Shown one piece after another: positions 16,492 to 24,943 of a stretch of 64,000 nucleotides of DNA. A program made the translations under genes and the position numbers. Each line of letters starts with the position of its first letter. The stretch's first letter is position 1. The notes under the pieces are model-generated. The model was not told where the DNA came from. It made no database searches and saw only the letters and a program-made list of their open reading frames with translations. Source of the DNA: Phaeobacter cretensis (GTDB taxonomy: Bacteria > Pseudomonadota > Alphaproteobacteria > Rhodobacterales > Rhodobacteraceae); the NCBI RefSeq assembly GCF_047372505.1, contig NZ_JBKBEU010000001.1, positions 2,852,001-2,916,000 of the forward strand, read 5' to 3'.

Positions 16492-16845
16492 GTGAAGCGC
16501 AACGACGATTTGCTTAGAGATCTACTTTTTGAATTCGAAGCAGACGCAGGCGGACTTTTGCGTTTTCGAAAGTCTCTGAGCATGCCTCAGGAGCAAATCG
16601 AAAGAAATTACCACGTGTCACTACTATCGGATGCGGGGTTCGTGACGCAAGTTTCTGAAACCGGTTTTAGGTTAACCAACACGGGGCATGACTATGTCGA
16701 AGCCATCAGAAGCGATACAGTGTGGCAGAAAACAAAAGATGGTGCGGCACAGGTAGGTGGCATGACGTTGGGAATGATGCGAGATCTAGCTTTTGCTTAT
16801 TTGAAACAGGAAGCAAAAGAAAAACTAGGTATTAGTCTTGAGTGA
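16492..16845 (+). CDS. DUF2513 domain protein
   Basis: This 117-residue protein begins MKRNDDLLRDLLFEFEAD and has NYHVSLLSDAGFVTQVSETGFRLTNTGHDYVEAIR, the winged-helix-like DUF2513 pattern. The family is scattered in phages, islands and chromosomes and has no assigned role. GTG start at 16492 is supported by GAGGAAC. Base composition is visibly more A+T-rich than pheS and pheT on either side, which suggests acquisition. It lies alone between the pheS terminator and a secreted esterase gene. Confidence 0.8.
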   Translation: MKRNDDLLRDLLFEFEADAGGLLRFRKSLSMPQEQIERNYHVSLLSDAGFVTQVSETGFRLTNTGHDYVEAIRSDTVWQKTKDGAAQVGGMTLGMMRDLAFAYLKQEAKEKLGISLE

Positions 16846-16976
16846 GTTTCAATGGGGCTCGCTACTTGTAGGCTAACGAACCGATCCTTTCGCTTGGCTT
16901 CCCTTAAGGGCGAATTCGATCATTTTCCCACAAATATGTGACGTGACAAGGCGCTAACGTTGGTTAGTGTCGGGAA

Positions 16977-17792
16977 ATGGTGCTACTTTTCCTGCCTCTT
17001 GTTGCGGCCCTGACCGCTTCCTCCGCCCTCGCGATGGGGCCATGGAAGGGCAACGACGCCTCTTGCGGCGCAGATCTGGCCTGTGCGTTGGGCGAACGGT
17101 CTTATCACGTGTTGGAACCCGATGGCTGGAACGGCGTCTCGCCTTTACCGGTTCTGCTGCATTTTCACGGATGGTCGCGGACGGGAAAACATGCACAGCG
17201 CTCTGATCGGGTCGGGGCCTCGGCCAAGCGGCGTGGTGTCTTGCTGGTAACCCCAAACGGTCGTGCCAAGAGTTGGAATTTCTGGACGGCAGGCACCGAA
17301 GACGTACCCTTTACCGATGCGGTACTGGCGGATGTGGCCAAGCGTTACCCTGTCGATGCCGCGCGTATCTTTGTTTCGGGCTATTCCTATGGCTCTGCGA
17401 TGGCGTGGCGCTATGCCTGCCACAGCGGAAAGGATGTGGCGGCGCTCTTGGCTGTCGCTGGTAGCATTGACCAATCTGAGACCTGCGAAGAGGCACCTGA
17501 AGAGGTGCGCCATGTGCATGGATTGGCGGATACAGTGATGGATTTCCCGGTAGGGCCGGGTGGGGATGTGACATATCCGGTGGCGTTATGGCGCAGGCAG
17601 CTGGGCTGTAGCGAGAGTGAGCCACGTGGCGACTGGCAGGCGCGTAGTTTCCTGACGCTGTCGCGTACCACGTGGACCTGCGATCAGGGCGCTGTTGTAT
17701 TGGATTTACACCCTGGCGGTCATTTTATTCCACACGGCTGGATTGGGCGGCAGCTTGATGAGCTTTTGGGTCTCACCCCCAGCTATCCTTAG
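16977..17792 (+). CDS. Secreted esterase, polyhydroxybutyrate depolymerase (LpqC)-like
   Basis: This 271-residue protein has a signal-peptide-like start (MVLLFLPLVAALTASSALA, then MGPWKG). The alpha/beta hydrolase follows with LLHFHGWSRTG (oxyanion side), the nucleophile elbow GYSYGSAMAWRYAC around residue 140, and a C-terminal HPGGHFIPHGW with the likely catalytic His. LpqC/PHB-depolymerase-like enzymes cleave short ester substrates outside the cytoplasm. The upstream stop codon forces ATG 16977; the signal lacks a basic n-region, so export is likely but not certain. It sits between pheS and pheT with a 89-base gap before pheT. Confidence 0.8.
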   Translation: MVLLFLPLVAALTASSALAMGPWKGNDASCGADLACALGERSYHVLEPDGWNGVSPLPVLLHFHGWSRTGKHAQRSDRVGASAKRRGVLLVTPNGRAKSWNFWTAGTEDVPFTDAVLADVAKRYPVDAARIFVSGYSYGSAMAWRYACHSGKDVAALLAVAGSIDQSETCEEAPEEVRHVHGLADTVMDFPVGPGGDVTYPVALWRRQLGCSESEPRGDWQARSFLTLSRTTWTCDQGAVVLDLHPGGHFIPHGWIGRQLDELLGLTPSYP

Positions 17793-17881
17793 GCTCTCGG
17801 AGGTGGCAAGGCTTGCACATGCGGGCATTCTTTGTCATTGCCTGCTGAAACATGCATGGCTTGCCATAGGAAACCGGACCG

Positions 17882-20278
17882 ATGAAATTCACTCTTTCTT
17901 GGCTGAAAGACCACCTCGACACAGAGGCGTCCGTCGAGGACATCACCGAAACGCTGACAGACTTGGGACTTGAGGTTGAAGGGATTTCTAACCCCGCGGA
18001 CCGTCTCAAGGATTTCACGCTGGGCTATGTAAAGCATGCCGAGAAACACCCCGATGCGGATAAGCTGCGGGTCTGCAAGGTAGATACCGACGAAGGCGAG
18101 ATGCAGATCATCTGCGGTGCGCCGAACGCGCGTGAAGGCATCACGGTCGTGGTCTGCAAACCAGGGATGTATATCCCCGGTCTCGATATAACGATCGGCG
18201 TCGGTAAGATCCGTGGCGTCGAAAGCTATGGCATGATGGCCTCCGAACGTGAGCTGGAGTTGTCGGACGAACACGATGGCATTATCGAACTGCCCTCGGG
18301 CAACGTTGGTGATCGTTTTGTTGATTGGCTTGCCGAAAATGATGCGGCTAAGGTCGATACCGTGATCGAAATCGCGATTACCCCAAACCGGCCAGATGCG
18401 CTTGGTGTTCGCGGTATCGCGCGGGATCTGGCCGCACGTGGCCTGGGTACGTTGAAACCGATCGATATCACACCAGTGGAAGGTGGTTACGACAGTCCGA
18501 TCAAGGCAGAGATTGCGGAAGATACGCTGGACGGCTGCCCGCTGTTCACCGGTCGCCTGATCCGTGGTGTCAAAAATGGCCCCAGCCCACAATGGCTGCA
18601 GGATCGTCTCATGGCCATTGGTCTGCGCCCGATTTCCACATTGGTGGATATCACTAACTATTTCACCTTTGATCAGAACCGTCCGCTACATGTGTTCGAT
18701 GCCGCCAAGGTTGCGGGAAATCTGCGCATCCACCGTGCAGAAGGCGGCGAGGCTCTGGCCGCTCTGGATGACAAGGAATACACCTTTGCCACGGGCCAGA
18801 TGGTCATTTCTGACGACAATGGCCCAGAGAGCATTGGCGGCATTATGGGCGGGGCTAATACCGGGTGTACCGAGGCGACAACGGATGTCTTCCTCGAAAG
18901 CGCGTTCTGGGACCACGTGCAAATCGCCACCACTGGTCGTGCGCTCAAGATCAACTCGGATGCGCGCTACCGCTTTGAGCGCGGCGTTGATCCTGAATAC
19001 ACCCGCGAAGGTCTGGACCATGCCACGCGTATGATCCTTGATCTTTGTGGCGGTGAGCCGTCGAATGTTGTGACCGTAGGTGCTGTGCCTGATTATGCGC
19101 GTGCCTATAAGCTGGATCCGGAGCGGGTTCAGTCTCTCGTCGGGATGGACATCCCAGAGTCTGCACAACGCCAGACATTGACCCGCTTGGGGTTCCGTCT
19201 GGAAGGGAACATGGCACATGTTCCGAGCTGGCGTCCGGATGTTATGGGCGAAGCTGATCTGGTTGAGGAAGTGGCACGTATTGCATCGCTGACCAAGCTG
19301 GAAGGCAAGCCACTGCCGCGTTTGACGGATGGTATCCCTTCGCCGGTAATGACACAACAGCAGCGCCGTCAGCAGATTGCACGGCGCACCTGCGCTAGCC
19401 TCGGCTACAATGAGGTTGTGAGCTATACCTTCATTGACAAGGCTTCAGCGACGCTATTCGGAGGTGGCGACGATGCCACCATGTTAGCCAACCCGATTTC
19501 GTCTGAGATGTCGCATATGCGCCCGGCCTTGTTGCCTGGTCTGCTTCAGGCCGCTGCGCGCAATCAGGCTCGCGGGTTCATGGATCTGGCGCTGTTCGAG
19601 GTTGGACCCGCATTCCATGGCGGGGAGCCGGGCGAGCAGCATAACCTTGTTTCCGGTCTCTTGGTCGGCCGCAATGGTCCCAAAGACGTTCATGGCGCAA
19701 GCCGTGCCGTTGATACCTTTGACGCTAAGGCGGACATCGAGTCGGTTCTGGCCGCCATCGGCGCGCCTGCCAAAGTTCAGATCCTGCGTGGGGCGCAATC
19801 CTGGTGGCATCCCGGGCGTCACGGCAAAATCTGTCTGGGGCCCAAAAAGGTGCTGGGTGTCTTTGGTGAACTACATCCAAAAGTTCTGAGTGAGATGGGG
19901 ATCAAAGGCTCGGCGGTGGGCTTTACCATCTGGCCCGACGAGGTGCCCATGCCGCGCAATTCAGGTGCAAATCGTGGCGCATTGACCCAAAGCGACCTGC
20001 AGGCGGTTGAGCGCGATTTTGCTTTTGTTGTGGCGAATGATGTCGAGGCACTGACATTGGTCAATGCGGCAGCTGGTGCCGATAAGGCGCTGATCGACGA
20101 TGTGCGTGTCTTTGATGAATTCATCGGCGGCAGCCTAGGAGAGGGCAACAAATCTCTCGCCATCACAGTGCGCTTGCAACCGAGCGATAAGACACTGACT
20201 GAGAAGGATATCGAAGCCGTCAGCGCCAAGATCGTGACCAAGGTTACCAAAGCCACAGGCGGTACCCTGCGCGGTTGA
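17882..20278 (+). CDS. pheT: Phenylalanyl-tRNA synthetase beta subunit
   Basis: The 798-residue beta subunit has the N-terminal MKFTLSWLKDHLDTEAS, a tRNA-binding (OB) domain with KHPDADKLRVCKVD (about 50-65), the B3/B4 region, B5 domain, the catalytic-like module and a C-terminal ferredoxin-fold anticodon-binding domain (about 705-798). The length is normal. It has its own 5' gap and so probably its own promoter, apart from pheS. A hairpin pair follows the stop. Confidence 0.97.
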   Translation: MKFTLSWLKDHLDTEASVEDITETLTDLGLEVEGISNPADRLKDFTLGYVKHAEKHPDADKLRVCKVDTDEGEMQIICGAPNAREGITVVVCKPGMYIPGLDITIGVGKIRGVESYGMMASERELELSDEHDGIIELPSGNVGDRFVDWLAENDAAKVDTVIEIAITPNRPDALGVRGIARDLAARGLGTLKPIDITPVEGGYDSPIKAEIAEDTLDGCPLFTGRLIRGVKNGPSPQWLQDRLMAIGLRPISTLVDITNYFTFDQNRPLHVFDAAKVAGNLRIHRAEGGEALAALDDKEYTFATGQMVISDDNGPESIGGIMGGANTGCTEATTDVFLESAFWDHVQIATTGRALKINSDARYRFERGVDPEYTREGLDHATRMILDLCGGEPSNVVTVGAVPDYARAYKLDPERVQSLVGMDIPESAQRQTLTRLGFRLEGNMAHVPSWRPDVMGEADLVEEVARIASLTKLEGKPLPRLTDGIPSPVMTQQQRRQQIARRTCASLGYNEVVSYTFIDKASATLFGGGDDATMLANPISSEMSHMRPALLPGLLQAAARNQARGFMDLALFEVGPAFHGGEPGEQHNLVSGLLVGRNGPKDVHGASRAVDTFDAKADIESVLAAIGAPAKVQILRGAQSWWHPGRHGKICLGPKKVLGVFGELHPKVLSEMGIKGSAVGFTIWPDEVPMPRNSGANRGALTQSDLQAVERDFAFVVANDVEALTLVNAAAGADKALIDDVRVFDEFIGGSLGEGNKSLAITVRLQPSDKTLTEKDIEAVSAKIVTKVTKATGGTLRG

Positions 20279-20283
20279 GCAAC

Positions 20284-20305
20284 CGGGCTGTACACGTACG
20301 GCCCG
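20284..20305. terminator. Hairpin after pheT
   Basis: CGGGCTGTAC and GTACGGCCCG are inverse with a single G-T wobble. There is no T-run, so on its own it is a weak terminator. It lies just before the stronger one at 20324. Confidence 0.5.
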
Positions 20306-20323
20306 TAGAACCTAATGTTTCAG

Positions 20324-20351
20324 AAACGTGCCCGTCATCGGGTGCGTTTTT
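20324..20351 (+). terminator. Rho-independent terminator between converging pheT and LysR genes
   Basis: AAACGTGCCCG-TCAT-CGGGTGCGTTT pairs with two wobbles and ends in TTTTT. It reaches the first base of the LysR stop codon on the opposite strand. Confidence 0.75.
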
Positions 20352-21229
20352 CATTTCTGGGTAAGAAACTCTGCCAAAAGATCGAAAACCAGCCGGATGC
20401 GACGGCTTGTGTGTAGCTCTCTGTGTGTGGTCAACCAAACTGGAAAGACGATCGGAGCGAGTTTTGGCAATAGCCGTTCTATGCCGGGTGTTGCACTTGC
20501 CACCTCTTCCATCATCAGGCAGATCCCAAAGCCTTCTTTAACCAGTTCCCAGGCGGCAAGGCTGCTGGTTGATTTGATCCGAAAATTGTCAGCTGTCAGG
20601 TGGATGCCATGAGGGGCCATAAAGTCTATGGATCGTTCCACATCCGCGAACCCAACAAAATCATGGTTGGGCATGTCCTTGACCGATGCCGGATGACCAC
20701 GGTGCCCTAGATAGCTTGAGGCTGCATAGAAATGGGCGTGGGCTTCTCTCACCAATCGGGCGATCAGTTCTGGTTGCTCGGGGCGTACATGCCGGATGGC
20801 AATATCGGCCTCACGCCGCATCAGGTCACGAATGTCGTTGGCTGCCACCACGTCAATGGTCAGTCCCGGCGCGCGTTGACGGATCTGGCGCAGAACAGGC
20901 GGAAGCACATAAGCAGACATGATGTCGCTGGCGGTTATGCGGACAGTACCTTCGATGGCCTGTGTCTGGCTAGTAGCAGCCAGTGATAGGGCCTCTGCCG
21001 CCTCGCCCATCTTGCGACTATGGCTCAGTAAATCCCGTCCAGCCGAGGTCAGAGCGAGGCTGCGACCCAATCGTTCGAAAAGGAGTACGCCCAAGCCCGC
21101 CTCAAGCGCAGCCACTTGACGGGACAGGGTTGGTTGGGTCAGGCCTAATTTTCGCGCCCCGGCAGACAGGGAGCCAGCGTCGGCGGCAGCGAGGAAGGCA
21201 CGGATATGATTCCAATCAGTGTTATCCAT
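20351..21229 (-). CDS. LysR-family transcriptional regulator
   Basis: This 292-residue protein has the LysR winged HTH at residues 1-60 (RAFLAAADAGSLSAGARKLGLTQPTLSRQVAALE) and a periplasmic-binding-type effector domain from about 90. MDNTDWNHIRAFL at ATG 21229 is the natural start; an upstream in-frame codon adds six residues with no support. Its divergent neighbour is a methyltransferase gene at 87 bases; LysR proteins often control the divergent gene. Effector unknown. Confidence 0.9.
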   Translation of the reverse strand: MDNTDWNHIRAFLAAADAGSLSAGARKLGLTQPTLSRQVAALEAGLGVLLFERLGRSLALTSAGRDLLSHSRKMGEAAEALSLAATSQTQAIEGTVRITASDIMSAYVLPPVLRQIRQRAPGLTIDVVAANDIRDLMRREADIAIRHVRPEQPELIARLVREAHAHFYAASSYLGHRGHPASVKDMPNHDFVGFADVERSIDFMAPHGIHLTADNFRIKSTSSLAAWELVKEGFGICLMMEEVASATPGIERLLPKLAPIVFPVWLTTHRELHTSRRIRLVFDLLAEFLTQK

Positions 21230-21316
21230 ACAAATACGTATAACCATTCTGCGAATTTCGGCAATTTATCATCGCTTCTTGCATAGGTACACTGTGGCCA
21301 TTCATGGAGAGTAACA

Positions 21317-21952
21317 ATGACAACTGATGCCGGTTTCTGGGACAAGATTGCCCCCAAATACGCCAAATCCACAATCAAGGATGAGGCTGCCTATCAATAC
21401 ACATTGGCGCGTACGAGATCCTATCTGAAGGCTGATGACAGTGTGTTGGAGGTTGGATGCGGCACCGGGTCGACTGCTATCACATTGTCTGACGCGGTGT
21501 CGAAGATCACGGCGACTGACATGTCGAGCGGTATGCTCAGTATCGCAGGCGACAGAGCCGCGAATGCTGGCGTCGGGAATGTGACCTTCCAGCATTGCAG
21601 CGACGACGCTTTGCCTGACGGCCCCTACGATGTGGTGATGGCATTCAACCTGTTACATCTTTTACCGGATCTTGATGCGGCACTCGCCGCCGTGGCTGCG
21701 CGTGTGCGAAGCGGAAAGCTGTTTGTCTCCAAGACACCGTGCCTGGGTGAGGCGCGTGGCAGTTTTACTTATTGGATGTATTCGGTTTTGATTCCGGTGC
21801 TGCGCTTGGTGGGAAAGGCCCCAAGTAATGTGTATTTTCTGAGCATAGCAGAGCTGGAAACATCGATAGAACAGGCTGGGTTTGAAATCATAGAGACTGG
21901 AAATTACCCGGTCTCCACCCCAGGTCGCTATATCGTAGCTCGGCGGCGCTAA
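21317..21952 (+). CDS. Class I SAM-dependent methyltransferase
   Basis: This 211-residue protein has motif I VLEVGCGTGSTAITL (about 41-55), an acidic post-I residue in ITATDMSSGMLSIA and motif IV YDVVMAFNLLHLL. These place it in the Methyltransf_11/25 group. The substrate is unknown. GGAGAG precedes the ATG. It is divergent from the LysR gene and may be its target. Confidence 0.87.
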   Translation: MTTDAGFWDKIAPKYAKSTIKDEAAYQYTLARTRSYLKADDSVLEVGCGTGSTAITLSDAVSKITATDMSSGMLSIAGDRAANAGVGNVTFQHCSDDALPDGPYDVVMAFNLLHLLPDLDAALAAVAARVRSGKLFVSKTPCLGEARGSFTYWMYSVLIPVLRLVGKAPSNVYFLSIAELETSIEQAGFEIIETGNYPVSTPGRYIVARRR

Positions 21953-22120
21953 CCGAAGCAGGTGGACGGATTGTTTCGACTGGTGGATACTCTGCCCGCT
22001 GGCTGATGGGGTTAAAGCCCATGGCCACGGCAGGGAACATTAGGCGAGACCAGCAACAGATCAGGTGTGGACAGATAGATGGTCTGCGAAAGTATGTTGC
22101 CGGTGTAGAAAGGACATTTC

Positions 22121-22570
22121 GTGACATTGAATGTATATCTCTCAGGTGAAATTCACACTGATTGGCGGGAACAGATTATTGGCGGAGCTGAGGGGTTGGA
22201 TGTGTGTTTTGCCAGCCCGGTAACGGATCATGACGCCAGTGATGACTGTGGTGTGGCAATTCTTGGTGCTGAGCCAAACAAATACTGGCACGATCATAAG
22301 GGCGCGATGGTCAACGCAATGCGGACCCGCAAGGGATTGGCAGATGCTGATATTGTTGTGGTGCGGTTTGGTGAAAAATACAAACAGTGGAACGCGGCAT
22401 TTGATGCGGGGTATGCTGCCGCGCTTGGCAAGTCGCTTATTATTCTGTCACAGGATGAGCATCAACACGCGCTGAAGGAAGTGCATGCCGCTGCCTTGGC
22501 CGTGGCAAAAGAACCTCAACAAGTGGTCGAGATCTTACGCTATGTGCTGAACGGGAGCCTGCCGACGTGA
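22121..22570 (+). CDS. YtoQ family protein
   Basis: This 149-residue protein starts at GTG with LNVYLSGEIHTDWREQI and contains PVTDHDASDDCG, then NKYWHDHKGAMVNAMRT and DADIVVVRFGEKYKQWNAAFDAG, the YtoQ pattern. The fold resembles nucleoside 2-deoxyribosyltransferase-like proteins, but no activity is established. Its TGA stop overlaps the GTG start of the acetyltransferase gene, so the two are translationally coupled. Confidence 0.87.
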   Translation: MTLNVYLSGEIHTDWREQIIGGAEGLDVCFASPVTDHDASDDCGVAILGAEPNKYWHDHKGAMVNAMRTRKGLADADIVVVRFGEKYKQWNAAFDAGYAAALGKSLIILSQDEHQHALKEVHAAALAVAKEPQQVVEILRYVLNGSLPT

Positions 22571-23094
22571 TTGGGCCGACACTGACGAGTGATCGGCTGA
22601 TCTTACGCCCTTACGTGTTGGAAGATTTTGACGTGCTGGCGGCCTTGTGGGCGGATCCTGTGGTGGTGCGCCATACCATCGGTAGCCCAGCTAATCGCGA
22701 GGCAACATGGACCCGATTGTTGCGCTATATCGGCCATTGGCAGGCGCTTGGCTTTGGCTATTGGGCCGTGACTCTACGAGAAGACGGTCGTTACATCGGA
22801 ACCGTCGGATTTGCGGACTACCAACGCGATATAGACCCGCCTCTCGGGTCGGTACCCGAAGCAGGCTGGGCCTTGATGCCCGCAGAGCACGGGGCGGGGT
22901 ACGCCACAGAAGCTGTTCAGCGCATGCATAAATGGGCGAAGATCGAAACCGACTGGACCAGCACCTGTTGTCTCCTTGATCAGGAGAATGCGGCCTCGGT
23001 CAAAGTGGCTGAGAAACAGGGTTATAAGGCCAGCCATGAAGCGTGCTATCGTGGTGAACTATCGCTGGTGATGACCAGACCGATTGTCCGTTAG
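22567..23094 (+). CDS. GNAT family N-acetyltransferase (RimJ/RimL-like)
   Basis: This 175-residue protein begins IGPTLTSDRLILRPYVLEDFD, typical of the Acetyltransf_3 group, with YIGTVGFADY (beta4) and EHGAGYATEAVQRM, which covers the acetyl-CoA loop. GTG 22567 overlaps the YtoQ stop codon by four bases. Substrate unknown; such proteins acetylate N-termini or small amines. Confidence 0.88.
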   Translation: MIGPTLTSDRLILRPYVLEDFDVLAALWADPVVVRHTIGSPANREATWTRLLRYIGHWQALGFGYWAVTLREDGRYIGTVGFADYQRDIDPPLGSVPEAGWALMPAEHGAGYATEAVQRMHKWAKIETDWTSTCCLLDQENAASVKVAEKQGYKASHEACYRGELSLVMTRPIVR

Positions 23095-23116
23095 ATTGAC
23101 GTTGCCTTAAACACGA

Positions 23117-23152
23117 GACAGCTGCCCCATCTTGATAAATGGGGCAGCTGTC
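23117..23152. terminator. Strong hairpin between converging GNAT and mscS genes
   Basis: GACAGCTGCCCCAT (23117-23130) and ATGGGGCAGCTGTC (23139-23152) are a perfect 14-bp stem around an 8-base loop. There is no long T-run, but the stem and convergent position suggest a bidirectional terminator. Confidence 0.75.
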
Positions 23153-23158
23153 GAAGGC

Positions 23159-23965
23159 TCAAGCCTCTTTCTTGATTTCCACGCTATGTGGATAGGGGAT
23201 TGAGATGCCTTTATCGTCAAAGGCTTCCTTTACCGCCTGGGTCATTGCGAATTTCAGTTCCCAATAGTCTGCAGCTTTGCACCACAAGCGTGCAGTCAGG
23301 TCGACCGAACTGTCGCCAAGATTGGTGACGCGCACCCAAGGAGCAGGATCTGCCATGACGCGGGGGTCGGCTTCGGCGAGTGACAGGATGACCTCTTTGG
23401 CGCTGTCGGCGCTATCGCCGTAGTCGATGCCAAACACCATATCAACACGTCGGGTGTCGTGGGCGGAGTAGTTGGTGATTATAGCGCCCCAGGCTTGGCC
23501 GTTTGGAATGATGATCTGCACGTTGTCAGGTGTCACCAACTCGGTAACGAAGAGATTGAGATCCACCACGGTCCCTGCTGTACCGCCAACATCGACATAC
23601 TGGCCCAATTTATAGGGGCGGAACAGTACCAGCATCACACCTGCGGCCAGATCGCTCAGGGTGCCCTGCAGGGCCAGGCCAATCGCCAGGGTCGCAGCGC
23701 CAAGCATGGCGACCAGGCTGGTGGCTTCGATGCCGAATATCCCGAGGATGGCAATAATGACCATTGCCAGCAGTACCCAGCGCACAGCACTGGCGGCAAA
23801 ATTGCCTAGCGTTTTGTCCAAATTTGGTGTGGCGTTAATACGGCGGCGGACTGCACCGCTGATGACACCAGCGGCAATCCACCCCAGGACGAGTACCACA
23901 AGGGCCTTTGCAGCGCTGATCAGCAATGGCCAGAGCGCGCCCAGCTGTTCGATCCATTGTTCCAT
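23159..23965 (-). CDS. mscS: Small-conductance mechanosensitive channel
   Basis: This 268-residue inner-membrane channel has three hydrophobic segments (about 12-36, 58-78, 82-112). The third has the glycine/alanine-rich pore helix LGAATLAIGLALQGTLSDLAAGVML. A beta domain follows (RPYKLGQYVDVGGTAGTV) and then a soluble C-terminal domain. MscS opens on hypo-osmotic shock. The start ATG 23965 is behind AAGGAA. It lies downstream of mscL on the same strand (131-base gap). Confidence 0.94.
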   Translation of the reverse strand: MEQWIEQLGALWPLLISAAKALVVLVLGWIAAGVISGAVRRRINATPNLDKTLGNFAASAVRWVLLAMVIIAILGIFGIEATSLVAMLGAATLAIGLALQGTLSDLAAGVMLVLFRPYKLGQYVDVGGTAGTVVDLNLFVTELVTPDNVQIIIPNGQAWGAIITNYSAHDTRRVDMVFGIDYGDSADSAKEVILSLAEADPRVMADPAPWVRVTNLGDSSVDLTARLWCKAADYWELKFAMTQAVKEAFDDKGISIPYPHSVEIKKEA

Positions 23966-24096
23966 GATATTGCGTGTTCCTTGCTGTTGTATCGTATCAA
24001 TAAAAATCACCGATGACAGAACGTCACCGGTGAACTGGGTAGGGGCATAGACCGACCTGGAGGTGGTTGTAACCCGGGAAGTTGGCCTGACTCTGA

Positions 24097-24531
24097 CTAG
24101 CGTTTCAGCGAGTCACGGATTTCCAACAGAACCTCAATTTCAGTTGGCCCTGCAGGTGTCTCTTCGGCGGGCGCGGCTTCTTCTTCACGCGCCGCGGCCT
24201 CCTTGACCTGGTTCACATAGCGCACCAGCATAAACACGACGAATGCGATGATCAGAAAGTTGATGATCGCCATGATAAAGGCTCCGTGGGCAAAGACGGC
24301 AGCGCCTGCCTCGCGCGCAGCTTCCAAGCTGGCTCCTTCCGGTACGCTTCCGGAGAGCACAAGATAGGAATTGGTGAAATCGATACCACCCATGAAGAGG
24401 CCAATGATTGGATTGATCAGATCACCAACCAGGCTTTTAACGATTGCGGTAAAAGCAGCACCGATGATGATGCCGACAGCCATGTCCATCACATTGCCCT
24501 TGGCAATGAAATCTTTGAATTCCTGAAGCAT
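24097..24531 (-). CDS. mscL: Large-conductance mechanosensitive channel
   Basis: This 144-residue protein starts MLQEFKDFIAKGNVMDMAVG and continues IIIGAAFTAIVKSLVGDLINP, the TM1 pore helix of MscL. TM2 (FIMAIINFLIIAFVVFMLV) follows a periplasmic loop, and the acidic C-terminal helix ends in EVLLEIRDSLKR. It is the last-resort osmotic safety valve. The mscL-mscS pair on one strand suggests joint osmotic control. Confidence 0.97.
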   Translation of the reverse strand: MLQEFKDFIAKGNVMDMAVGIIIGAAFTAIVKSLVGDLINPIIGLFMGGIDFTNSYLVLSGSVPEGASLEAAREAGAAVFAHGAFIMAIINFLIIAFVVFMLVRYVNQVKEAAAREEEAAPAEETPAGPTEIEVLLEIRDSLKR

Positions 24532-24943
24532 GCTATTTGTCCCTGTTAACTATTTACATTGTTATTGAGCAGCTATCGAGTTCGCCTCAGTGCTGCTTAA
24601 CGGCACTTTAACCGTATTTTTGCGTGTGTGCTATTGATTTTAATATAGAAAATCAAAGCTAATACGTCTTGAAAATCATTCATTTTGGCGCTCTCTAAGC
24701 GACCTGCCATATTCTCACCTCAAAATCGTCATGTCCTGGCTTTGGTCAGGTCCCGTGTTGAGCATTTTTTAAGGTTAGCGAGTGAGTACTGGATATGTGC
24801 ACCTTAACTGCCCTGCGCGTTTCAACTTCGTACAGGCGAGAGCATGATGCCGATATCTCCAACCAAACTGCCGAACCTATCAGCAGTCATGGAGGGCTTT
24901 GGTCTCACGGCGGTGGGTGTTTGGTACAAGGTAGATATGACTC
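24532..24943. other. Long A+T-rich intergenic region between mscL and the RTX-Hint gene
   Basis: These 412 bases lie between divergent genes. The left half is markedly A+T-rich and holds a perfect inverted repeat, TTGATTTT (24634-24641) with AAAATCAA (24649-24656) around 7 bases, a candidate operator. A second, looser pair TTAAGGT/ACCTTAA lies near 24770-24806. No conserved ORF is seen. Confidence 0.55.
24634..24656. promoter_or_regulatory. A+T-rich inverted repeat, candidate operator
   Basis: TTGATTTT-N7-AAAATCAA is perfect over 8 bases per arm. It lies 103 bases upstream of the mscL start and about 290 upstream of the RTX-Hint gene. The outer TTGAT/ATCAA is FNR-like in sequence, but the spacing (13 rather than 4) excludes a normal FNR box. 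Confidence 0.45.

Noticed and set aside
24634..24656. FNR box upstream of mscL
   Set aside because: The TTGAT and ATCAA half-sites are 13 bases apart rather than 4, so it is recorded only as a palindrome.
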